From NCBI GenBank assembly GCA_019456165.1, contig VRUJ01000035.1, positions 1 to 44,784 of the forward strand: DNA of 44,784 nt. The letters run 5' to 3'. Origin of the DNA: Chloroflexota bacterium. Its GTDB lineage: Bacteria > Chloroflexota > Anaerolineae > Anaerolineales > UBA11579. Below are positions 25,557 to 34,299 of this stretch, one piece after another. The notes below the pieces were generated by a model. It was not told the origin of the DNA. It did not search any database and saw nothing but the letters and a program-made list of their open reading frames with translations. A program made the position numbers and the translations under genes. How positions within the stretch are numbered: position 1 is the stretch's first letter; every line of letters starts with the position of its first letter.

Positions 25557-27053
25557 ATGAGTATATCCACAACTTCATTTGCAACCTTCGTTGTTCTGGT
25601 CTTTATCGTTTTCCATCTTATCCCCACCAAATTCAAAAAATACTGGTTGTTGTTCACATCTCTAGTGTTTTACTCCACCTGGGCATGGGAATTTACGTTG
25701 ATAATTACCATTCTCAGCCTGGTCAATTTTTTTATCGGGAAAATACTGGGCGCTTCGAGTAGCGTCCGGCCTTGGTGGTTAAGGGCAGGCATCGTAATAA
25801 ATGTATTCGCCTTACTAGTGTTCAAGTATACGGACTACTTTTTACCCAACCTGACATCCTTTATAGAGGCTTTAGGTATTCAAACCAATGCAGGGGGCCT
25901 CCAAATTTTGTTACCAGTCGGTTTATCGTTCTTCGTGATCCAGGCCATATCATATCTTGTAGATGTAAAGCGCCAAAGAATGCCAGCGGAAGAAGATCTA
26001 GTCAATTTCACTTTGTACCTGGTGTATTTCCCCAAAATGATCTCCGGTCCAATCGAACGCGCCAAAACATTTATTCCCAAGTTAACCCACCCGCAAGTAG
26101 TGGATAATCAATTATTAACGCGCAGTTTCAGCTTGATCATCTTAGGCGTAATTCGTAAGGTAGTAATAGCAGATACTCTTACATCAACGATTCCCGAAAA
26201 TGTTTTTGTAAACCCTTGGGATTTTGCCGGCCAATTTTTGTTCATTTGGATAATTGTTTACGCTTTTTCACTATACAACGATTTTGCGGGCTACACAAGC
26301 ATCATACGCGGAGTTAGCGGGTTATTTGGAATAGAGTTATCCAGTAATTTTATGAGACCTTACTTTTCACGAAATTTCTCGGAATTTTGGAAGCGTTGGC
26401 ACATTAGCCTTTCTGAGTGGCTGCGCGATTATATCTTTTTCCCAACAACTCGAACCCTGCTAAGAATATTTCCTAACCGGCAGCACGTCATAAACCTAAT
26501 CCTGCCTCCGATGGTAACCATGCTAGTTAGCGGATTGTGGCACGGCATTTCTTGGCACATGCTGCTCTGGGGAGGATTGCACGGTGTATTCCAAGTGGTG
26601 GAGCGCCTATTTTCGATTTTCCGGCCTGCTAAAGCAGACGAAAGTTCAAAGTGGGGGCGAAATTTGGCAGCGCTGTTCGTATTCTCTCTTTCTGTGGCCG
26701 CATGGATTCCATTCAGAATGGAACTAGAAGTAGCAGTGAAATATGTAAAAGGGTTTTTAGGCTACTCTTTTTGGGAACTCCCAAATCCCGGCGTTTCTAT
26801 TCAAATTGAACGTCTAATTACAGGCAAGGGGTTGGTAGAATGGCAGCAATGGCTCTTTCCAGACCTAAGAATTCCCATAATTCTCATCCCTGCCTTATGG
26901 TTGGATTGGGTTCAAGAACGTCACCAGGACGAGTTGGTATTTTTACGATGGAAGAAGTGGAGGCAGGCATTTATTTTAGCCATCGCTATTTTTGTGTTAA
27001 TGCTAGTCTCAGGCGCCAACAACCAAACACCTTTTATTTATCAAGGGTTTTAA
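25557..27053 (+). CDS. MBOAT-family O-acyltransferase (AlgI/DltB-like)
   Basis: A 498-residue multi-pass membrane protein. Family motifs are VGLSFFVIQAISYLVDV, PKMISGPIERAKTFIPKL, the conserved FSEFWKRWHISLSEWLRDY (His282), and VSGLWHGISWHMLLWGGLHG, whose His329 is the catalytic residue of MBOAT enzymes. About eleven hydrophobic segments are visible. It moves an acyl group across the membrane to the SGNH partner encoded just before it (2-base gap, clearly one operon). Role: O-acylation of an exported polysaccharide or teichoic-type polymer. No alginate or dlt genes lie near. Confidence 0.92.
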   Translation: MSISTTSFATFVVLVFIVFHLIPTKFKKYWLLFTSLVFYSTWAWEFTLIITILSLVNFFIGKILGASSSVRPWWLRAGIVINVFALLVFKYTDYFLPNLTSFIEALGIQTNAGGLQILLPVGLSFFVIQAISYLVDVKRQRMPAEEDLVNFTLYLVYFPKMISGPIERAKTFIPKLTHPQVVDNQLLTRSFSLIILGVIRKVVIADTLTSTIPENVFVNPWDFAGQFLFIWIIVYAFSLYNDFAGYTSIIRGVSGLFGIELSSNFMRPYFSRNFSEFWKRWHISLSEWLRDYIFFPTTRTLLRIFPNRQHVINLILPPMVTMLVSGLWHGISWHMLLWGGLHGVFQVVERLFSIFRPAKADESSKWGRNLAALFVFSLSVAAWIPFRMELEVAVKYVKGFLGYSFWELPNPGVSIQIERLITGKGLVEWQQWLFPDLRIPIILIPALWLDWVQERHQDELVFLRWKKWRQAFILAIAIFVLMLVSGANNQTPFIYQGF

Positions 27054-27095
27054 GTAGTGGTATCTTCAGCAGGATCTCTTCAAGAGGGTTTTTCT

Positions 27096-27125
27096 TTTCC
27101 AATCTAAAATCTTAAGTGCTATAAT
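27096..27125 (+). promoter_or_regulatory. promoter of pst operon, leaderless start
   Basis: TTTCCA (27096-27101) and TATAAT (27120-27125) are 18 bases apart. Seven bases after the -10 box comes GTG at 27133, so the pstS mRNA should start at or next to its initiation codon. No Shine-Dalgarno is present. No PHO-box-like repeats are seen upstream. Confidence 0.4.
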
Positions 27126-27132
27126 TTTGACC

Positions 27133-28020
27133 GTGAAGAAATACTATTTACTAATCCCACTAATCATTATGATTAGTGGATGCAGTTTACAATTTGGGGG
27201 AAACGGAGACGTTCCGGAACCTGTTGAGGTCGAATCTTATATTGAGAACAAAGGCTCAGACACGATCGTCAATCTTGCGTTAGCCTGGGCAGAGGAGTAC
27301 CAAAAATTACACCCTGAGGTACGCATTGCCGTTACTGGAGGCGGGTCTGGCACTGGCATCGCCGCCCTAATCAACAATACGGTTGATATCGCCAACGCCT
27401 CCCGGCAAATAAAAGAACAGGAAATTGAGAATGCACGTGAGAACGGAAACGACCCCACACAATTCATTATCGCTAGAGACGCGATTGCTGTAATCGTCAA
27501 CCCGAATAATCCTGTAGACCAGCTCACTTTGGAACAAATTTCGGCAATCTATTCCGGTGAAATCAGTAATTGGAGCCAGGTGGGGGGTGAAGACCGACCC
27601 ATAGTGCGTTTATCGCGCGAGACCAATTCGGGTACCCACGTTTATTTTCTCGAAAACGTGATCCGTTTAGGAGAAAAGGAGAGCGAAAGGTTATTTTCCA
27701 GGGATACGTTACTGCTTCCATCTTCGGAGGGCATCACCTCTGAGGTTAGCCAAAACCCCAATGCAATCGGTTACGACGGGCTAGGCTATGTCACCGATGA
27801 GGTTAAAATAATCGCAGTTGCTCGCGAAGTAGGGGGGATATACGTCTACCCATCTCCGGAATCTGTGAATAGCGAAGAATATCCCATTGCAAGAGACTTG
27901 TACATGTATACCATCGGAGAACCTCAAGGCGCGGTAAAAGAATACCTGGATTGGATCCTTTCCCCAGAAGCACAGGCTATCGTAACTGAACTGGGCTTTG
28001 TGCCCATCATCAACCCATAA
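27133..28020 (+). CDS. pstS: phosphate ABC transporter substrate-binding lipoprotein
   Basis: About 295 residues from the GTG at 27133; a TTG at 27127 would lie inside the promoter spacing. The signal peptide ends in a lipobox (MISGC). The phosphate-binding fold begins with NKGSDTIVNLALAWAEEY, followed by VTGGGSGTGIAALINN and DIANASRQI, which provide phosphate ligands. The second half has VNPNNPVDQLTLEQISAIYSGEISNWSQVGG and RETNSGTHVYFLE, the standard PstS order. It binds phosphate outside the membrane and delivers it to PstCA. It leads the pstSCAB cluster with close gene spacing. Confidence 0.93.
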   Translation: MKKYYLLIPLIIMISGCSLQFGGNGDVPEPVEVESYIENKGSDTIVNLALAWAEEYQKLHPEVRIAVTGGGSGTGIAALINNTVDIANASRQIKEQEIENARENGNDPTQFIIARDAIAVIVNPNNPVDQLTLEQISAIYSGEISNWSQVGGEDRPIVRLSRETNSGTHVYFLENVIRLGEKESERLFSRDTLLLPSSEGITSEVSQNPNAIGYDGLGYVTDEVKIIAVAREVGGIYVYPSPESVNSEEYPIARDLYMYTIGEPQGAVKEYLDWILSPEAQAIVTELGFVPIINP

Positions 28021-28036
28021 GAATGGATACATACTT

Positions 28037-28939
28037 GTGAACAAAAAATCAACTCTAAGTTGGAAAGAATACGTAATCACTCGTTTGATCAAGGCTTCAG
28101 GATATTCAGCCATTATTTTCGTTGGGATGATTTTATATTTTCTTCTTAGCCAAGGATTGCCAGCTCTCCAAGAAGTCCCCTTAAGCTCTTTGATTGCAGA
28201 TCGCTGGTACCCCATTGAAGACTATTACGGTATCCTGCCTCTCCTGGGGGGTTCTTTGGTAGTTACTATCGGGGCAACACTAATAGCAGTGCCTTTTGGA
28301 TTAGCCAGCGCGATATACATCGCAGAGATCGCACCACGCTGGGCACGGGAGATCCTCAAACCTATCGTTGAGATCTTGGGTGGTTTGCCATCGGTAGTTT
28401 TAGGCTTTCTGGGTATCATGGTTCTTTCACCAACCTTGCAAGTATGGTTAGACTTGCCTACGGGGCTATCGGCATTCACCGGGTCGCTTTTGTTAGGCGG
28501 TATTGCCATCCCCACGATCGTTTCCGTTGCCGAGGATGCTTTAGACGCAGTGCCGCGTTCATATCGTGAGGCTGCCCTCGCTCTGGGAGCTACTCATTGG
28601 CAAACAATCTGGACGGTGACTTTACCAGCCGCACGAAGTGGAGTGTTGACGGCTATCATGTTAGGGATCGCGCGTGCCATCGGTGAAACCATGACAGTGA
28701 TGATGGTGACAGGCAATGCTCCGGTAATGCCAAACGGACCAGGCGCTTTATTCGCGCCGGTACGAACAATGACAGCTACAATCGCTGCCGAAATGGGCGA
28801 AGTCGCCAGCGGCAGCACTCACTACCACGTGCTATTTTTTATTGGGATCGTACTCTTCTTGATCTCCTTAGCGGTAAATGTTACCGCTTCAGCGGTGATT
28901 TTCAGGCAAGTTAAACGTACGGAGAAACTGCTTTCATGA
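28037..28939 (+). CDS. pstC: phosphate ABC transporter permease PstC
   Basis: About 300 residues from the GTG at 28037; an ATG at 27998 would overlap pstS by 23 bases and adds a polar stretch not expected in the family. Six membrane segments are visible. The permease-specific loop is EAALALGATHWQTIWTVTLPAARSGVLTAIMLGIARAIGET, the EAA motif that docks onto PstB. GGLPSVVLGFLG is the family-specific turn. It pairs with PstA and overlaps it by four bases (ATGA), so translation is coupled. Confidence 0.93.
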   Translation: MNKKSTLSWKEYVITRLIKASGYSAIIFVGMILYFLLSQGLPALQEVPLSSLIADRWYPIEDYYGILPLLGGSLVVTIGATLIAVPFGLASAIYIAEIAPRWAREILKPIVEILGGLPSVVLGFLGIMVLSPTLQVWLDLPTGLSAFTGSLLLGGIAIPTIVSVAEDALDAVPRSYREAALALGATHWQTIWTVTLPAARSGVLTAIMLGIARAIGETMTVMMVTGNAPVMPNGPGALFAPVRTMTATIAAEMGEVASGSTHYHVLFFIGIVLFLISLAVNVTASAVIFRQVKRTEKLLS

Positions 28940-29802
28940 TCCGCTCCCAATTTACACGCAAACGCCATCGCACTCAAAGAATCGGTTTTATTGGATTAGC
29001 CATACTGACCTTGTTGACCATTACACCAATATTGATGGTGGTTGCCTATATTCTTTGGCAGGGTATTGATGCGATCTCTTGGGAATTCCTAAGCGCTATG
29101 CCGCGGGATGGCATGCGCGCTGGAGGCATCCTTCCGGCAATAGTCGGCACCGTTTATTTGACGATAGGAACAGCGTTATTTTCCGTCCCTGTTGGTATCG
29201 GAGCCGCTATCTTCCTCTCAGAATATGCTCCGGACAACAATTGGACGCGCCTGATTCGCATTTCAATCATCAACCTGGCCGGGATTCCTTCTGTGGTTTA
29301 TGGTCTTTTTGGTTTCGGTTTATTTGTACTCTTTTTGCAGTTCGGCACAAGTATACTGGCAGGGTCTTTGACTCTGGCTATCATGACTCTTCCTGTAATC
29401 ATTAGCACTACCGAAGAGGCCCTGCGTGCCGTACCGCAAGCCTTCCGCATTGTCAGCCTATCGCTGGGAGGCACAAAATGGCAAACCGTACGCCGCATCG
29501 TGGTACCACAAGCGCTCCCTGGAATCTTGACCGGTGTGATCCTCGGTCTGGAACGTGCCGCCGGAGAAACTGCACCCATATTGTTCACCGTGGCCGCGTT
29601 CTTCCTGCCACAATTACCCTCATCAGCTTTTGACGCGACGATGGCACTACCCTACCACTTATTCGTAATCTCAACCCAGGTGCCTGGTATGCCGGTGCAA
29701 ATCCAATTTGGCACAGCCTTAGTGCTGCTGACTTTTATACTATCAATGAATCTTATTGCAACCGTGATCCGTTCTCGTGCCAGGGCAAAAAGGCAATGGT
29801 AA
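28936..29802 (+). CDS. pstA: phosphate ABC transporter permease PstA
   Basis: A 288-residue permease with six membrane segments. Family features are LSEYAPDNNWTRLIR, NLAGIPSVVYGLFGFGLFV, the EAA loop ALRAVPQAFRIVSLSLGGTKWQT and LERAAGETAPILFT. It forms the channel with PstC. The ATG overlaps the pstC stop codon. The gene ends 35 bases before pstB, the widest gap inside the operon. Confidence 0.93.
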   Translation: MIRSQFTRKRHRTQRIGFIGLAILTLLTITPILMVVAYILWQGIDAISWEFLSAMPRDGMRAGGILPAIVGTVYLTIGTALFSVPVGIGAAIFLSEYAPDNNWTRLIRISIINLAGIPSVVYGLFGFGLFVLFLQFGTSILAGSLTLAIMTLPVIISTTEEALRAVPQAFRIVSLSLGGTKWQTVRRIVVPQALPGILTGVILGLERAAGETAPILFTVAAFFLPQLPSSAFDATMALPYHLFVISTQVPGMPVQIQFGTALVLLTFILSMNLIATVIRSRARAKRQW

Positions 29803-29837
29803 AACCAGCTTCTGAATCTGAAAATTAAATTATTGAA

Positions 29838-30620
29838 ATGCCAAATAAAAATGATAGTGTGAAAGAAAACAAAGTAGTACTTGAAAACGTAAATCTGAGC
29901 TACTCTGATGGAACCGAGTCGCTTAAGAATGTAAGCATGCCATTCGTGGCTAATAGCACTAACGTTGTATTTGGTCCCGCAGGCAGCGGAAAGTCCAGCC
30001 TTCTGCGCCTTTTCAACCGCTTGAACGATTTGGCCGACGTTACCCTTTTAGAAGGGCAAGTCCTGTTGGATGGCGAAAATATTTTGGACCCAAATACAGA
30101 CGTGATAGCATTACGTCGTAAGGTGGGTATGGTTTTCGCGCGCCCAGTAGTGCTGCCCATGAGCATACGAAAAAACCTGACTTACGGTTTGGAATTAGCC
30201 GGGGAGAAAAATAAAACTGTGCTAAATGAAAGCGTTGAACGCAGCCTGAACCAGGCAGCATTATGGGATGAAGTTAAAGACCGCCTGGACGACCCTGCCA
30301 TTGCTCTATCGGGTGGGCAGCAACAGCGCTTGTGTTTAGCCCGTTCTCTAGCAAATGAACCAGAAATTGTGCTGCTAGATGAACCCACTTCGGGGCTAGA
30401 TCCTATCTCAACCAATAAGATCGAGGAGTCGCTTCAAATCTTAAAGAAGGACTACACCATAATCTTGGTACCTCATTCTGTACATCAAGCAGCCAGGACA
30501 GCAGATTACAGCGCTTTCTTTTTGCAAGGCAAATTAATTGAGTACTCGGCAGGAAAAACGATTTACACCAACCCTCAAGACGAGCGTACCAGGGATTACG
30601 TTGAAGGCCGCTTCGGATAA
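29838..30620 (+). CDS. pstB: phosphate ABC transporter ATP-binding protein PstB
   Basis: A 260-residue ATPase. Walker A is GPAGSGKSSLL, the Q-loop region is VGMVFARPVVLPMSIRKNL, the signature is LSGGQQQRLCLARSL and Walker B is EIVLLDEPTSGLDP, with the switch His in VPHSVHQA. FNRLNDLADV after the P-loop is diagnostic of PstB. The Q-loop has Ala-Arg where FQxP is usual (FARPVV), a small departure. It drives phosphate uptake through PstCA. No phoU follows; only a nine-codon frame with a good ribosome site does. Confidence 0.9.
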   Translation: MPNKNDSVKENKVVLENVNLSYSDGTESLKNVSMPFVANSTNVVFGPAGSGKSSLLRLFNRLNDLADVTLLEGQVLLDGENILDPNTDVIALRRKVGMVFARPVVLPMSIRKNLTYGLELAGEKNKTVLNESVERSLNQAALWDEVKDRLDDPAIALSGGQQQRLCLARSLANEPEIVLLDEPTSGLDPISTNKIEESLQILKKDYTIILVPHSVHQAARTADYSAFFLQGKLIEYSAGKTIYTNPQDERTRDYVEGRFG

Positions 30621-30644
30621 GCTATCTTCGAGGAGAATATATAT

Positions 30645-30674
30645 ATGAGAATCCTGATATGTGTCAATTGCTGA
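30645..30674 (+). other. nine-codon frame behind a strong ribosome site
   Basis: After pstB, AGGAG (30631-30635) is placed nine bases before an ATG, which opens MRILICVNC and then stops. The last 11 bases overlap the 3' end of the convergent Dph6-like gene. An optimal ribosome site for so short a frame suggests the remnant of a gene lost from this place. phoU is the usual neighbour here, but nine residues cannot prove that. Confidence 0.35.
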
Positions 30675-31332
30675 GGAGATCACAGAAATAGAAACGCTCA
30701 TTTCGCAGGACTACCCCGCCGACTTCATGAACTACAGGATTTTTGAAAAGTGGGCCATCATAAACGAAGGTGTGAAACTCGCCATTCTCCCCGCAAGGGT
30801 CCACCCCCTCCGGAAGGTCGTTGAGCAACCCGAAATCATAGGACCGGCCCGCGAATGATTCTCCCAAGACTTGCGAATCCACAACTGCAATGCGCGCTTT
30901 GAACCCTAGAGAAATAAAATTCTCGACGAGCTGCTCGCTAGGTTTTCCCCACAGCGGGAAGACACCCTGCATGCCAACCCTTTCAAGCATTGCTAAACGA
31001 TATTCACGCACGTCCTCTAAAAAGATATCTCCGAAGAGCACATAATTAACCCCTTCGGAAAGGTATTCGCCCAGCTTGGCTTCAAACTTTTTCTCGTATT
31101 CATAGTTGGAAGCATTTTTTGATAAGACGACCTCATCGAGTGGAAACCCCAATGCCTCAGCTTGCCCCTGGATCAACTCTCTGCGTACACCGTGGATGTT
31201 TACGCGCTCATAACCTTGTGTAATGGTGGTGAGTAAGGCGGCTATCTCGTAGTCTCCTGTTTGCAAGATTTCGTGGAGCGCCAAGGTGCAGTCCTTGCCC
31301 CCGCTCCAAGCGACTACTATTTTTTCTACCAA
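30664..31332 (-). CDS. Dph6/MJ0570-like ATP pyrophosphatase (adenine nucleotide alpha-hydrolase family)
   Basis: A 222-residue cytosolic protein. The PP-loop is VVAWSGGKDCTLALHEIL, with Cys where diphthine-ammonia ligases usually have Ser. The C-terminal motif CGENGEFHTFVYDGPLF is diagnostic of the Dph6-like family, which activates a carbonyl with ATP and transfers ammonia. Bacteria lack diphthamide, so the substrate is different. The start (TTG at 31332) is one base after the stop of the cobalamin-transporter ATPase. This makes it the last gene of a riboswitch-controlled operon and points to a role in corrinoid salvage or remodelling, which is inference. Confidence 0.8.
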   Translation of the reverse strand: MVEKIVVAWSGGKDCTLALHEILQTGDYEIAALLTTITQGYERVNIHGVRRELIQGQAEALGFPLDEVVLSKNASNYEYEKKFEAKLGEYLSEGVNYVLFGDIFLEDVREYRLAMLERVGMQGVFPLWGKPSEQLVENFISLGFKARIAVVDSQVLGESFAGRSYDFGLLNDLPEGVDPCGENGEFHTFVYDGPLFKNPVVHEVGGVVLRNERFYFCDLLSN

Positions 31333-31333
31333 A

Positions 31334-32125
31334 CTAATTCAAACCTCGTTGGTCTGGAAAGATTAAGGGGAATTTGTGCTTGGGGTGTGAGAATACTTGC
31401 ACAGGAGTTTGGTAGACATCACTTATCATCTCTTCTGTGAGCACTTCCTGGGGTGTTCCCACAGCCTTCATTTGGCCTTCGAGCAATAATGCTACTCTAT
31501 CAGCATAGATAGATACTTGGTTAAGATCGTGGAGAGCCATCAGGACTGTGAGGTCATTTTCTCGAGTGAGTTGGTGAACCAAAGAAAGAAATGATGTTTG
31601 GTGCTTAAGATCAAGGTGAGTGGTAGGTTCATCCAACAAAAGGGCTGGCGTATCTTGTGCCAGAGCACGCGCCAGAAAGACACGCTGCTGCTCCCCGCCG
31701 GATAATTCCGCTATGCGTCTATTTGCCAGGTGGGAGGTGTTTGTCTTTTCCATCGCAAAACGAACCTGTTCATGATCTTCTTCTCCCGCTTGGCCCAGCC
31801 AATTCATGTAGGCAGTTCTGCCCATTAAAACAGTTTGTTCTACGCTGAAAGCACCACCCAATTGCCTTGCTTGAGGTACAACCGCCAATATGCGCGCTCT
31901 TTGATAGGGTGACAACTTCGATAGGTCGCGATCGCCCATAAAAATACTGCCTTGCCTTTTTGTGATCACGCCGCTTACTGCTCGGATGAGTGTAGTTTTG
32001 CCTGCCCCATTGGGTCCGATCAACGCGACAACCTCGCCAGGTTTAACTGAGAGGGATATATCCCGCAAGACAACATTTCGGCCATACGCGACTGACAAAT
32101 CTCTAATATCCAGCACGGCTACCAA
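31334..32125 (-). CDS. btuD: cobalamin ABC transporter ATP-binding protein
   Basis: A 263-residue ATPase of the iron/B12 importer class. Walker A is GPNGAGKTTLIRAV, the Q-loop is VPQARQL, the signature is LSGGEQQRVFLARAL and Walker B is ALLLDEPTTHLDL, with the switch His in ALHDLNQV. The C-terminal VYQTPVQVFSHPKHKFPLI is typical of the BtuD/FecE group. The start codon is TTG and overlaps the permease gene by seven bases. The cobalamin substrate is assigned from the riboswitch ahead of the operon. Confidence 0.88.
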   Translation of the reverse strand: MVAVLDIRDLSVAYGRNVVLRDISLSVKPGEVVALIGPNGAGKTTLIRAVSGVITKRQGSIFMGDRDLSKLSPYQRARILAVVPQARQLGGAFSVEQTVLMGRTAYMNWLGQAGEEDHEQVRFAMEKTNTSHLANRRIAELSGGEQQRVFLARALAQDTPALLLDEPTTHLDLKHQTSFLSLVHQLTRENDLTVLMALHDLNQVSIYADRVALLLEGQMKAVGTPQEVLTEEMISDVYQTPVQVFSHPKHKFPLIFPDQRGLN

Positions 32126-33150
32126 AAGACCTCACTTTTCGCCCGGCGTAAGATCCACAAGAAAAAGGGTGCTCCAGCTAATGCAGTAACAATTCCCACC
32201 GGTAAAGATTGTGGGGCCAGCAATACACGTGCTAAAGTATCCGCCAACAAAAGAGCAGTAGCTCCTCCAATGATAGACAACCTGATCAAACGTTTGTAAT
32301 CTGCTCCCCAAATTATACGCATGACATGCGGGACGATCAAACCAATAAAACCGATCACGCCAGAAAAGGAAACCGCGATCGCGGTGGTGAGAGATGCTGT
32401 GATCACGATATATACTTTGGCTTTGTTTACCGCCAATCCAAGCTGTTTTGCCTGCTCTTCACCGAATTGGAGTACGTTCAGCATGTGTCCGGATGCAGCT
32501 AACAAACTCATTCCCACGATGAGGTACGGCAGGATGCCCAAGATAGGTTTCCAACCAGCCACGGGAGATCCGCCCAATAAAAATGAGATCGCCCGGTAGA
32601 TCTCATCTTCCGAGCGCAGCATTAAATAAGAAGTAAGTGCAGAGGCAAAAGCGCCCACCGCAACCCCGGCAAGTATCAAAGTTGTCAGAGGCACCGTGCG
32701 GCCAACCCGCGCCAGACTGTACACCAGAATCACGGTTAGGATCGCGCCCACGAACGCTCCTGCGGGTATGAAATAAAAACCCAAGAGATCTTCCGGCCAA
32801 GAAATGGCCATAGTGAATATGGCTCCCAACCCAGCACCAGAAGCCACACCTATGAGATAAGGATCTGCTAATGGATTTCGGAAAAGTCCCTGGTATGCCG
32901 CGCCGCTGCCTGCCAGCGAGGCTCCTGTTATGGCTATGAGGATTGTATGCGGTAGGCGAATTTCTCGGACTATTACAGTAAAAGAATTAGTCCAGGTGGC
33001 TGCAATATCAACCCCCGGAATGAGATTTAGTAAGATCTTGGTGATCGTTCCAGGTGGGATGAACACTGCCCCTGCTGCCACACTGAGGATCAGAGCTAGC
33101 AGCAGTAGGGGCAGGTTCACGATGTAAGGAGGCAGCTTAGCTTTCAACAC
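32119..33150 (-). CDS. btuC: cobalamin ABC transporter permease
   Basis: A 343-residue FecCD-family permease that starts with GTG. About ten membrane helices are visible. Family motifs are RLPHTILIAITGASLAGSGAAYQGLFRNPLADPYLIG near the N-terminus, and FSGVIGFIGLIVPHVMRIIWGADYKRLI plus LLADTLARVL near the C-terminus. It carries the corrinoid through the membrane as a dimer with BtuD. It lies 42 bases after the substrate-binding gene and overlaps the ATPase gene. Confidence 0.9.
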   Translation of the reverse strand: MLKAKLPPYIVNLPLLLLALILSVAAGAVFIPPGTITKILLNLIPGVDIAATWTNSFTVIVREIRLPHTILIAITGASLAGSGAAYQGLFRNPLADPYLIGVASGAGLGAIFTMAISWPEDLLGFYFIPAGAFVGAILTVILVYSLARVGRTVPLTTLILAGVAVGAFASALTSYLMLRSEDEIYRAISFLLGGSPVAGWKPILGILPYLIVGMSLLAASGHMLNVLQFGEEQAKQLGLAVNKAKVYIVITASLTTAIAVSFSGVIGFIGLIVPHVMRIIWGADYKRLIRLSIIGGATALLLADTLARVLLAPQSLPVGIVTALAGAPFFLWILRRAKSEVFW

Positions 33151-33192
33151 AAGGATATGCCTGAGAACTTCAAGTTGCTTTTTCTCCCGAAT

Positions 33193-34245
33193 CTATTCAA
33201 ACAAATCTGGGTGGAACAGCCGGGCCATTTCTTCCAAACCATCTACCAAGCGTGGACCGGGGACGCTCACCAAGAATGGGTCAAATGGCAGCACCTGCCC
33301 ATTTACCACTGCCGCGATAACATCCCAGCCTGGGCGTGCGGCCACGCTTTCGGGTGTGATGCCATAAGGTGCATCTGAAAGCAAGATGACATCCGGATTC
33401 TGGACTATGACCTCTTCCGAACTGATCATAGCATACTCGCCATCTAATACTGCACCGATGTTTACGCCACCGGCCATAGTTATAAGAGTATCAATAAAAG
33501 TGCCCGAACCGACTGTGTATGGATTTCCGGGATCAGTGGCATCAAGTTCATAGAATACAGCTGGTTTTTCTGAAACGGTTTCAATCACTGCTGTAACCGC
33601 GGCGACGCGTTCTGAAATAGATTGAATCAATTCCTCGGCTTCACTCTCGTGGCCGCTCAATTCTGCCAGCTCTCTGAGGTTGACATATAAACCCTCAAAG
33701 TCAATTGGGTTCGCCTGCCAGAACACAAACAAGCCCAAATCCTCTAGAGCAGCGACTTGCTCAGGTGAGATTATCTCAGCAGCGATAACGAGGTCTGGCT
33801 CCAAGGCTACGATGGCTTCAGCAGGTAAGTCACCCCATAAGCTGCCCACACTGGGTACTTCAAGAGCCTCTTCAGGGTAGGTGGAAAATTCCTCTCTGCC
33901 AACAACCTGGTCACCGGCTCCAATTGCGAAGAGGCTCTCCAAAACAGACGACCCGAGGGTGACGATTTGTGTGGCTGGTGCTTCGAGTGTGATGCTGCGG
34001 CCTGAGCCGTCGGTGAACTCTTTCGGCCAGGGATCCGGCTCTTCAGTGGGTACAGGTTCTTGTGTTTCTTCAGGAACCACTTCCGGTTCATCGGTTTCGA
34101 CTTGGACCAATTCAGTTTCAACCTGCATAGGCTCGGTAGCCACATCCACAGTGGCAGGATCATCGCTCTGCCCATCGCAGGCAGCCAACGAAAACATTAT
34201 CGCTATCGTCAGGCCAAGGTATATTAATAATCTTCTATTGTACAT
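33193..34245 (-). CDS. btuF: cobalamin-binding lipoprotein of the ABC importer
   Basis: A 350-residue class III substrate-binding lipoprotein. The ATG at 34245 is preceded by GGAGGTG. The lipobox is SLAAC (Cys23). An acidic, Glu/Thr-rich linker runs to about residue 75. Then come the two BtuF-like lobes: ITLEAPATQIVTLGSSVLESLFAIGAGDQVVG, with the Trp-containing segment VGSLWGDLPAEAIVALEPDLVI, and VIVQNPDVILLSDAPYGITPESV. It captures the corrinoid and delivers it to BtuC. It is the first gene after the cobalamin riboswitch. Confidence 0.88.
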   Translation of the reverse strand: MYNRRLLIYLGLTIAIMFSLAACDGQSDDPATVDVATEPMQVETELVQVETDEPEVVPEETQEPVPTEEPDPWPKEFTDGSGRSITLEAPATQIVTLGSSVLESLFAIGAGDQVVGREEFSTYPEEALEVPSVGSLWGDLPAEAIVALEPDLVIAAEIISPEQVAALEDLGLFVFWQANPIDFEGLYVNLRELAELSGHESEAEELIQSISERVAAVTAVIETVSEKPAVFYELDATDPGNPYTVGSGTFIDTLITMAGGVNIGAVLDGEYAMISSEEVIVQNPDVILLSDAPYGITPESVAARPGWDVIAAVVNGQVLPFDPFLVSVPGPRLVDGLEEMARLFHPDLFE

Positions 34246-34273
34246 GGTGTAACACCTCCATAGTGTTTAAAAT

Positions 34274-34299
34274 AAAAAAACCTGTTCTCGTGGACAGGT
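34274..34299 (-). terminator. expression-platform terminator of the cobalamin riboswitch
   Basis: ACCTGT and ACAGGT pair around an eight-base loop (34280-34299), and seven T follow on the minus strand. It lies between the riboswitch and btuF, so B12 binding should end transcription here. Confidence 0.85.

Noticed and set aside
30661..30858. 65-codon plus-strand frame after pstB as a possible phoU remnant.
   Set aside because: It is entirely antisense to the conserved C-terminal region of the Dph6-like gene and shows no PhoU sequence.
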